From JBKBUF01 sp046290815 (lineage in GTDB: Bacteria > Bacteroidota > Bacteroidia > Cytophagales > Cytophagaceae): a stretch of DNA of 22,068 nucleotides. Below, piece by piece: positions 16,014-22,068 of this stretch (position 1 is its first letter; each line of letters starts with the position of its first letter). Made by a program: the position numbers and the translations under genes. The notes under the pieces are model-generated. The model had not been told where the DNA came from. It did no database searches and saw only the letters and a list, made by a program, of their open reading frames with translations. The stretch is taken from the NCBI GenBank assembly GCA_046290815.1, contig JBKBUF010000046.1:1-22068 (forward strand), in the 5' to 3' direction.

Positions 16014-16162
16014 TTATATTATGTTAAGTGAAATAAAGGAAATATACCCCATTATAAATCATATATACAATAACCGCTGATCTTTGCAGCACACCTATTC
16101 TGATCCATTTTCCATCCAGAACGCTTAAGATTTCTACCACCATGGCTAGTGCAATCCACGTC

Positions 16163-16217
16163 GTGGTTTATGTATCCACACCTTGGCTCGCCGCCGCGGT
16201 TCATGTCTCCACGAACC
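16163..16217. repeat. Two related small hairpins
   Basis: GTGGTTTATGTATCCACACC (16163-16182) and CGGTTCATGTCTCCACGAACC (16197-16217) share the pattern GGTTyATGTmTCCAC, and each forms a short stem. Similar GGTTTGTG-CTCC-CAC repeats are, from memory, frequent between genes in Bacteroidota. Confidence 0.45.
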
Positions 16218-16268
16218 ATTTAATCTTTCGCCTTGATTCCGGACTTTCGGGAACTTCATTCAAATCCC

Positions 16269-17687
16269 TCAAATCAGAAACCCGTACAATTCCCGTATAT
16301 ATTTAAGCGCTTCGGATGCATCAATCCCATGGTTTCTCATGTTTTTAAATATATCTCCTTGTTTTTCAGCCAATTTCATGACATTAAATATGTTAAATCC
16401 CTGAATTTTAAAGGGTTCTGCCAATTTTTCGGCTTCTATAGGCATGGCCACACCGGCAAAATCGTTTGGCCTTAAACTATAAGGCGCAACAAGGCTTTTC
16501 CCGTGGGCATTCTGAAGATAATCAAGGTAAACTTTGCCTTTCCTGCTTGAAGGAATGCGCTCCAGGCTTGTTATGTCCTTAATTTTCAAATGAATAAGGT
16601 TGCAAATAAGCTCAGCCAATACCCGGCTGACCTCAAAATCTGCCTTTCCGTTTAATGGTACATAAATATGAATGCCTTTGGAGCCGGATGTTTTGTAATA
16701 ATGCGGCATATTTAAGCCTTGCAGCAACTCACCGGCTTTTATGGCCACCTCGATAACATACTGGAAATCAACTTCCACAGGATCTAAATCTATAACCAGG
16801 TAATCAGGATTTTCCAAATTTTGTGCTCTTGAATGCCACGGACTCAGCTCTACACAACCGATTTCCAGTATCCACATAAGGTGACTTTTGTCCTGACACA
16901 ACATGTAATGCCGGTTTTCCTTATAGGTAACCGACTCTATAGTAACGGTTTCTATCCAATCAGGAATCGGCGCCTTATTGTCTCTTTTAAGACTTTCCAG
17001 GCTTTTATTGTAATTGCTGCTGCCAATTCCTCCTCGGTGCCAGCGGAAATACATCGGCCTATCCTTTATATATGGGATGATGAATTCAAACATGGAGTCG
17101 TAATAATCAAGAACGTCTTTTTTGGTGACTTTTAATTCTTTAAATAAGGTCTTAGTCAGATAATGAAACTTTACAGGATTCTTAAGTCCATAATTCGGAT
17201 CCGTTTTCTTAAGTTTTTCATCCGCAAGCCTGCCCGTCAGAGCTAGTTTCGGACTCTTTTTCCGGACTTTATTTTTTAAACCGATCGGTATATTTTGATT
17301 TTTCGGGGATCTGGTACTTAGTGGGTTTTTACGCCCATTTTCAGCTGATTTATTTGCTGTTGTGTTAGGATATATAAAGTTAAAATTTAAGTAAAAAGGA
17401 GTTTGCGCCCAGGCCGGATTTCGGCCATCTGTGAAGTAATAGAGCCCACTTTCGTCCTGTTGCAAGGTCAGCTGATGATTCGCCAGATTTTGCTTCACCG
17501 CATCCAGAGTCAGATCATAAAATACCTCTTTTTCAGGCAAGTCATCTAAATCAATAGCGTCATTAATTCCATGTCCAGGCTGAGTAATATAGATCTTTAG
17601 ATTTCCATCTTTATCCAGAGCTTTGTTGTGTTCCTCAAAAGCCTTTGCAACCTGCTTAAAATGCTTTGTGTTTCGCCTGACCTGCAT
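16269..17687 (-). CDS. LigD-type primase/polymerase domain protein, 472 aa
   Basis: Residues about 165-420 match the LigD polymerase (AEP/PolDom) of bacterial non-homologous end joining: IKDRPMYFRWHRGGIG, then the catalytic VIDLDP (Asp300, Asp302), KTSGSKGIHIYVPL (332-345, His340), and VYLDYLQN (third Asp389) with HGKSLVAPYSLRP. Such enzymes fill and extend broken ends, usually fused to an ATP ligase and a phosphoesterase. Neither domain is present here. The first 160 residues are not recognised and contain a basic linker (about 110-160). The ATG at 17685-17687 has GGGAG upstream. No ku gene is in the window; a separate ligase and Ku would be needed elsewhere for classical repair. Confidence 0.88.
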   Translation of the reverse strand: MQVRRNTKHFKQVAKAFEEHNKALDKDGNLKIYITQPGHGINDAIDLDDLPEKEVFYDLTLDAVKQNLANHQLTLQQDESGLYYFTDGRNPAWAQTPFYLNFNFIYPNTTANKSAENGRKNPLSTRSPKNQNIPIGLKNKVRKKSPKLALTGRLADEKLKKTDPNYGLKNPVKFHYLTKTLFKELKVTKKDVLDYYDSMFEFIIPYIKDRPMYFRWHRGGIGSSNYNKSLESLKRDNKAPIPDWIETVTIESVTYKENRHYMLCQDKSHLMWILEIGCVELSPWHSRAQNLENPDYLVIDLDPVEVDFQYVIEVAIKAGELLQGLNMPHYYKTSGSKGIHIYVPLNGKADFEVSRVLAELICNLIHLKIKDITSLERIPSSRKGKVYLDYLQNAHGKSLVAPYSLRPNDFAGVAMPIEAEKLAEPFKIQGFNIFNVMKLAEKQGDIFKNMRNHGIDASEALKYIRELYGFLI

Positions 17688-17730
17688 GTTTACATCTCCC
17701 TACTTTGGAACAGGATTTTGGAGCTTATAG

Positions 17731-17761
17731 TTGGGTGTTGAGAAAAGATTCGCTAATTTAG
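17731..17761 (+). promoter_or_regulatory. Candidate promoter for the barrel/CHAT pair
   Basis: TTG at 17731-17733 and TAATTTAG at 17754-17761 are 20 bases apart and fit the Bacteroidota -33/-7 pattern with one mismatch. They lie in the 89-base divergent gap, just before the ATG at 17777. Confidence 0.3.
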
Positions 17762-17776
17762 ATTTTTCATATTCTC

Positions 17777-18721
17777 ATGCCTATCAAATCCTTAGGAGCC
17801 TCACTCCTTACATTTTTGCTTGTTTCAGGCAGCTATCTCAGCTTTTCGCAAGGCTGCAGCGACGCAGGCTTTTGTACCATGGGTGCCATGAAACCTAACC
17901 AGCATGTCGCTCACCATTATGACATCCGGGTGAAGTCTCTCGACATCAGCCAATACATCGGGGCCACCAGATTCAATGATCTGATTCTTTCCTACATTGC
18001 AGATTTTACTGTCGGAATTAACAAAACTACGGCCGTTCAGGTAAAGCTTCCTTATACCTTTGTCAGCGGCCCATTAGGCAATACACAGGGATTCGGGGAT
18101 ATTTCTCTGGCGCTATCGCATGCTCTTATCACCAAAGAAAGATATGCCTTCAGCCTCACTGCCGGAGCCAAATTTCCGACTAATAATGCCAACCTTAAAT
18201 CTGACAACAGGCCTTTGCCTATGTACTATCAGACCAGCCTGGGAACTTACGACATTATCTTCGGAGGCTCTCTTCTGACTAAAAAATGGCTCTTTGCTTT
18301 TGGGTACCAGCAGGCCCTGAACCGTAACGGAAACCGCTTTACATGGGGCGCCTGGAATACTTCAGAATTTAATTCAACTGCACGCCTTTATCCTGTTGCA
18401 AATCAGCTGGAACGTGGTAAAGATATAATGATCCGCATAGAAAGGAATTTCAGGTTTTCAAGGTTCAACCTTTACACCGGTTTATTGCCGATTTACAGGA
18501 TAACAAGAGATGAAATTACATCGCCGCAGACAAAACAACGTGTTGAAGTTCGCGGTTCAGAAGGACTAGCTTTGACCTTAATTAATGGAATGGGCTTCCG
18601 CCTTACTGCCAAGTCTGCCCTGAATCTGCTGACCGGAATCCAGCTAAGGCAAAGGGACACTAACCCTGACGGACTTGGACGGGAATATGTAATCAACCTC
18701 AACTATCAGTACAGATTTTGA
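17777..18721 (+). CDS. Outer-membrane beta-barrel protein, 314 aa
   Basis: A Sec signal peptide (hydrophobic core LGASLLTFLLVSGSYLS, cleavage probably near SFSQ, residues 22-25) is followed by QGCSDAGFCTMGAM and then alternating amphipathic strands ending in LNYQYRF, the terminal aromatic expected for BAM-dependent insertion. It resembles the general Bacteroidota transporter-like barrels of unknown substrate. The conserved Cys-x5-Cys near the mature N-terminus may form a disulfide. It is followed after 10 bases by the TPR-CHAT gene, so the two are very likely one operon. Confidence 0.85.
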   Translation: MPIKSLGASLLTFLLVSGSYLSFSQGCSDAGFCTMGAMKPNQHVAHHYDIRVKSLDISQYIGATRFNDLILSYIADFTVGINKTTAVQVKLPYTFVSGPLGNTQGFGDISLALSHALITKERYAFSLTAGAKFPTNNANLKSDNRPLPMYYQTSLGTYDIIFGGSLLTKKWLFAFGYQQALNRNGNRFTWGAWNTSEFNSTARLYPVANQLERGKDIMIRIERNFRFSRFNLYTGLLPIYRITRDEITSPQTKQRVEVRGSEGLALTLINGMGFRLTAKSALNLLTGIQLRQRDTNPDGLGREYVINLNYQYRF

Positions 18722-18731
18722 TTTCCCAAAT

Positions 18732-21491
18732 ATGAAGCTCTCCTGTCAATCGAACCCCTCATTATTAATCAGCTGTATTTCAGCGATACTTTGGCTTTCC
18801 TGCCTGCCATTGGTTGCTCAAAAACTAAGCACAGCCGATTCACTTTTTTATTCGGCAGAATACGATTTGGCCCTTTCCGCTTATTCTGAATTGGTCAAAC
18901 AATCCGGTTCGGATGCAAAAACGAAGATTAAGTGGCAATGCAAAGCAGCCCATTGCTATATCCGTAAGAGCGATCTTACCAGCGCTGAATCCCTGATTAA
19001 TGATAATCTGAAATTACTCCGGTCATCTGAGATACTGGTTAAAGAACTGCAAGCCGAAACCTTCGAAGCATACGGACTAATCCAGATGCATAAAGGAAGG
19101 AATGACCTGGCCCATGAATACCTTGAAAAAGCGGAAGATATCTACAACTCAGAACCGGAAAAATATGAAGCCGGACTTTCATCAGTCTACAACCATATCG
19201 GGTTGGTATATTGGGGAACCAACAACAAGGAAAGTGCTCTGGAATACTTCAATAAAAGCCTGGCATTAAAGCAAAACTTGAAGTCGGCAAATCCTGTGGA
19301 ACTGGCAGGAATATACAATAATATAGGGCTTGTTTATCTTGAGGAAGAGCCTGAAAAAGCAGAAGAGTACTTCAACCAATCACTTAAAATTAATAAAGCA
19401 GCGTTATCAGAAACCCATCCTTCCATTGCAGTATCATACAACAACCTGGCGTTGGTAAAAAGGAAACAGAACAAAGGTTCCGAAGCCAAAAAGCACCTGG
19501 AATCGGTACTGGAGATCTGGACAAAATTGTATGGCCAGTCACACCCCAATGTGGCCTTCACTTATGTGAACCTCGGATCTGTTTATGCCGAGATGAATGA
19601 CGACAAGCCGGCACTATATTTTTATGAGAAGGCACTTGGAATTTATAAAAGCATTTATGGTGAGAAGCATCCCGATATTGCCAATACCTACAATCAGATA
19701 GGTAGCCTTTACCGCAAAAAAGGCAAACACAAAACAGTGCTTCAATACTACCAGAAAGCTTTAATCGCCAATTCGCCAGGATTTGAAAACCTGCAGGTTT
19801 CAGAAAACCCTTCGGTCAGGTCATACTACAATGCAGACCTGATGCTGGTTTCACTGATGTTAAAAGCAGAAGGACTGGAAGCATTGTATTATGGCAAATC
19901 CGTGAAGCTGAAAGATCTGAAGCTGGCTTTGAAAACACTGTACAGCTGCGACTCCCTGACCGATATAATAAGAAGGTCAAGAACCAAAAAATCAGACAAA
20001 CTTCAGTTAGGCAAAACAGCTTCTGAGGTTTATGAAGATGCCATCCGGATATGCCTGGCCTTGTATGATTTTACGATGAAGAAGTCCTACCTGCATCAGG
20101 CCTTTTACTTCGCCGAAAAAAGCAAGTCAGCCATATTGCTGGATGCGATTTCTGATACCGATGCGAAGCACTATGCCAATATACCCGACCATGTGATAGA
20201 TTCTGAACGGAAGCTGAAAGCCGAAATCAGTATGATAGAGCAAAAGCTGGCATCCGGTTCAGGTACTGCTGAAGAAATAACAGACCAGAGAAACAAGCTT
20301 TTTCAGCTTAATATGGACTACAGGGATTTCGTAGAAAAACTTGAAAAAGAATATCCTGAATACTATAATCTGAAGTATGACGTGAAGCAGGTAACTGTTC
20401 CTCAACTGCAGCAAAACCTGGATAAAAGTACCGCCATTATTTCCTATTTCCTGGCGGAAAATACAGGAAGGATATACATATTCAGGATCACCCATAAGCA
20501 TTTTGATGTGCTGGATACACCCAAAGATCCTAAGACAGCTAAATATATAAAGGGACTTAGAAGCTCCATTCTTTTTAAGGAAGAACATACTTTTGCACTG
20601 ACTTCTTCTGTTCTGTACGAGCAGTTATTCCCTAAATCTTTGCCTTCAGGGATTACGAGTCTGCTTATCATTCCGGACGGCGCATTGGGTTCAATTCCGT
20701 TCGAAGTGTTGTTAACCAAAAAGGTAAAAGTACAGGAAGGGGAATATAAAAACCTTCCTTACCTGATACAAAAGGCTTCGGTAAGCTATGCCTATTCCGC
20801 TACATTGTATTACTACACCGTAGCTAAGTTTAAGCAGCAGGAAAACTTGTATGAGAATGACATTTTCCTTTGTGCCCCTGTGAATTTCGAATATGGAAAG
20901 AATAGTCTGAACTCCCTTCCTGCGACGGAGAAGGAAGTACAAAGCATCAACGAACTGTTTACCAGGCTTGGAAAATCCTGCAGGGTTTGTCTGAAGGAAA
21001 ATGCGAAGGAAAACACTATTAAACATAACGACATCAGGAAATACCGGTACCTTCACCTGGCAACCCATGGTGTTGTCAATGAAAGCAATCCGGAATTGTC
21101 GCAGATATTCCTGAGTCCGGACCCTGAAAAGATGGAAGATGGTAATCTTTATGCCGGAGAAATTTACAACCTGCAATTGGATGCCGAATTGGTAATCCTC
21201 TCGGCCTGCCAGACCGGCTTGGGGAAAATTGCCAAAGGCGAAGGCATCATCGGACTTACCAGAGCGCTTTTGTATGCGGGAGCCAAAAATCTATCCGTGT
21301 CCCTATGGACAGTTAATGACCAGTCGACCTCCAGCCTGATGATAGACTTTTACGAAAATCTGCTGAAAGGACAATCCAGAAAAGAAGCCCTCAGACTTGC
21401 CAAACTGAAAATGATCAAAGAAGGCACCCCACATGCGGAGGGTAAGCTGGATGTTTATTATTGGTCACCGTTTATACTTATAGGAAATTGA
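18732..21491 (+). CDS. Secreted TPR-CHAT protein (caspase-like protease fold), 919 aa
   Basis: A signal peptide (ISCISAILWLSCLPLVAQ) is followed by about seven kinesin-light-chain-like TPR repeats (roughly 35-355; e.g. YNNIGLVYLEEEPEKAEEYF, YNNLALVKRKQNKGSEAKKH). Then come a helical, coiled-coil linker (about 470-560) and a C-terminal CHAT domain (about 600-919). The caspase-type dyad is visible as His779 in LHLATHG and Cys826 in LSACQTGLG, with GEGIIGLTRALLYAGAKNLSVSLW after it, so peptidase activity is plausible. CHAT proteases of this type are usually kept inactive by their TPR part until a signal arrives. The export signal and the upstream barrel point to the periplasm or cell surface. 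Substrate unknown. Confidence 0.93.
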   Translation: MKLSCQSNPSLLISCISAILWLSCLPLVAQKLSTADSLFYSAEYDLALSAYSELVKQSGSDAKTKIKWQCKAAHCYIRKSDLTSAESLINDNLKLLRSSEILVKELQAETFEAYGLIQMHKGRNDLAHEYLEKAEDIYNSEPEKYEAGLSSVYNHIGLVYWGTNNKESALEYFNKSLALKQNLKSANPVELAGIYNNIGLVYLEEEPEKAEEYFNQSLKINKAALSETHPSIAVSYNNLALVKRKQNKGSEAKKHLESVLEIWTKLYGQSHPNVAFTYVNLGSVYAEMNDDKPALYFYEKALGIYKSIYGEKHPDIANTYNQIGSLYRKKGKHKTVLQYYQKALIANSPGFENLQVSENPSVRSYYNADLMLVSLMLKAEGLEALYYGKSVKLKDLKLALKTLYSCDSLTDIIRRSRTKKSDKLQLGKTASEVYEDAIRICLALYDFTMKKSYLHQAFYFAEKSKSAILLDAISDTDAKHYANIPDHVIDSERKLKAEISMIEQKLASGSGTAEEITDQRNKLFQLNMDYRDFVEKLEKEYPEYYNLKYDVKQVTVPQLQQNLDKSTAIISYFLAENTGRIYIFRITHKHFDVLDTPKDPKTAKYIKGLRSSILFKEEHTFALTSSVLYEQLFPKSLPSGITSLLIIPDGALGSIPFEVLLTKKVKVQEGEYKNLPYLIQKASVSYAYSATLYYYTVAKFKQQENLYENDIFLCAPVNFEYGKNSLNSLPATEKEVQSINELFTRLGKSCRVCLKENAKENTIKHNDIRKYRYLHLATHGVVNESNPELSQIFLSPDPEKMEDGNLYAGEIYNLQLDAELVILSACQTGLGKIAKGEGIIGLTRALLYAGAKNLSVSLWTVNDQSTSSLMIDFYENLLKGQSRKEALRLAKLKMIKEGTPHAEGKLDVYYWSPFILIGN

Positions 21492-21492
21492 G

Positions 21493-21589
21493 TTGGATGT
21501 TGGATATGTAAATATTAGATGTTAGATATTTGACTGACTTGCCTACTGCTATTTGCCTACAGCCTACCGCCTATTGCCTACTGCCTGCA
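21493..21589. repeat. Two heptanucleotide repeat tracts
   Basis: 21493-21530 has TTGGATG, TTGGATA, a spacer, TTAGATG, TTAGATA. 21541-21589 is exactly seven heptamers: GCCTACT, GCTATTT, GCCTACA, GCCTACC, GCCTATT, GCCTACT, GCCTGCA. The long open frame that runs from here into the next gene is produced by the repeat and is not considered its N-terminus. Confidence 0.85.
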
Positions 21590-21678
21590 ATTTCACCTAC
21601 TCCCTGCCAAATCTCCCGCTTGCACCATTTCCCCCTCCATTCTGTTATTATAAGAAAAACCGGAAAGAAGGAGAAGAT

Positions 21679-21945
21679 GTGGACCTTAACTTTGAAAAAA
21701 TTCTGCAGGAGAATCACGGAAGGGAACTAATTATTCATACCAGGGATGATCATCATTACCATGGAAAACTGGTGGGATGTTCCTGCAAAGGGAATACTCC
21801 CTATCAATGTTCCCATTTAATAATGTTGCTATTAGGGCAAAATTATGTTGATATTGCTGTAGAAGATATAGTCGATGTAAAACCGATGAATGAAGAAGAT
21901 GATTTTCATGCAGAAGGAGAGTTCTTTATGAGCAGGGAGGCGTAA
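21679..21945 (+). CDS. Small hypothetical protein with a possible Sm/SH3-like fold, 88 aa
   Basis: I start at GTG 21679 because AAGGAG (21668-21673) sits five bases upstream and because everything before it is low-complexity repeat. The product begins MDLNFEKILQENHGRELIIH. The segments RELIIHTRDDHHYHGKLVGCS and YVDIAVEDIVDVKP look like the first and last strands of a small beta barrel; Cys-Ser-Cys and a later Cys could bind metal. The C-terminus is acidic. An upstream ATG gives a longer 130-aa reading through the heptamers, which I consider unlikely. Family not recognised. Confidence 0.6.
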   Translation: MDLNFEKILQENHGRELIIHTRDDHHYHGKLVGCSCKGNTPYQCSHLIMLLLGQNYVDIAVEDIVDVKPMNEEDDFHAEGEFFMSREA

Positions 21946-21970
21946 GCAGAGGCTGTAAAATAAACTGTGT

Positions 21971-22006
21971 CATAAAAGTAAAAAAATGTTAAATTATACT
22001 TTTATG
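21971..22006 (+). promoter_or_regulatory. 10-bp inverted repeat overlapping a start codon
   Basis: CATAAAAGTA (21971-21980) pairs perfectly with TACTTTTATG (21997-22006), the latter including the ATG of the next gene. It could be an operator, a translation-blocking hairpin, or part of an element end. Confidence 0.5.
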
Positions 22007-22068
22007 AACACCAAAAACAACAAAGACGAAAAATTAAAGGAATTTGAGGGCTTGTTTGAGCAAGCTCT
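22004..22068 (+). CDS. Partial gene running off the right edge
   Basis: An ATG-start frame with no stop to the end of the window; it begins MNTKNNKDEKLKEFEGLFEQ. The visible 21 codons are charged and helical. Too short to name. An insertion-element transposase is one possibility given the inverted repeat and the AAACTGTGTCAT just upstream, but this is a guess. Confidence 0.45.
   Translation, partial: MNTKNNKDEKLKEFEGLFEQA

Larger units (their letters stand above)
14042..16268. repeat. 2.2-kb non-coding, hairpin-rich block (second repeat block)
   Basis: No gene is supported over 2.2 kb. Open frames present on both strands have odd amino-acid composition, follow the repeats, and end inside hairpins. 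From left to right: repeat copy B, two related ~235-bp units each ending in a minus-strand terminator, a GC-rich segment with a CCCTAAAT inverted repeat, a cluster of short palindromes (15319-15520), a nested palindrome (15870-16013), and two GGTT-ATGT-TCCAC hairpins (16163-16217). Base composition changes several times across the block. It looks like accumulated mobile or cassette-like elements. Confidence 0.7.

Noticed and set aside
1320..16028. CRISPR array
   Set aside because: The repeats are few, differently spaced and dispersed; there is no regular repeat-spacer pattern and no cas gene.
21553..21678. N-terminal extension of the small gene at 21679 (MPTAYRLLPTACNF...)
   Set aside because: It is a translation of the heptanucleotide repeat and a proline-rich spacer; GTG 21679 has a good ribosome-binding site.

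Overview
The window looks like a Bacteroidota chromosome, probably of the Cytophagales/Chitinophaga type. The reasons are AT-rich DNA, few Shine-Dalgarno sites, a MKK...LIAC lipoprotein, a PF12674 zinc-ribbon protein, a Bacteroidota-style TraR/DksA protein, a SulP/beta-carbonic anhydrase pair, and an outer-membrane barrel followed by a TPR-CHAT protein. Taxonomy is an inference from family content; no rRNA or tRNA gene was seen.

Layout. 1-120: three tandem ~23-bp repeats resembling an IS21-family end. 286-921: lipoprotein with a strong terminator. 1003-1704: GC-richer, gene-poor DNA with a small frameshifted reading frame and palindromic repeats. 1705-2310 (-): short RadC/JAB protein. 2698-8352 (+): a compact run of eight genes: RF3, a 59-residue coiled coil, a zinc-ribbon methyltransferase-like protein, a PF12674 zinc ribbon, a very divergent PNPase, an 87-residue unknown, a TraR/DksA C4 protein and a 66-residue unknown. 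8716-10275 (+): intact SulP transporter and terminator. 10411-11400: decayed DNA ending in a truncated second SulP gene fused tail to tail with a beta-carbonic anhydrase gene (11354-12007, -). 12037-14041 (-): HelD-type helicase broken by a deletion that removes the Walker A motif. 14042-16268: 2.2 kb of non-coding DNA rich in hairpins, including two related ~235-bp units and a large nested palindrome. 16269-17687 (-): LigD-type primase/polymerase without a ligase domain. 17777-21491 (+): outer-membrane barrel plus secreted TPR-CHAT protein. Then come heptanucleotide repeats, a small unknown gene, and the start of a gene leaving the window.

Most interesting are (i) the RF3-to-DksA run, whose PNPase has lost both catalytic aspartate positions, the SSS phosphate-binding motif and the FFRR loop, suggesting an RNA-binding pseudoenzyme beside translation and transcription factors; (ii) the repeat family shared by the 1.3-1.7, 2.4 and 14.3-16.0 kb regions, including a 51-bp direct repeat on either side of an 11.9-kb segment; and (iii) the helD and SulP lesions, which show active decay inside that segment. 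All alignments were made by eye from remembered family consensus; no search was run.
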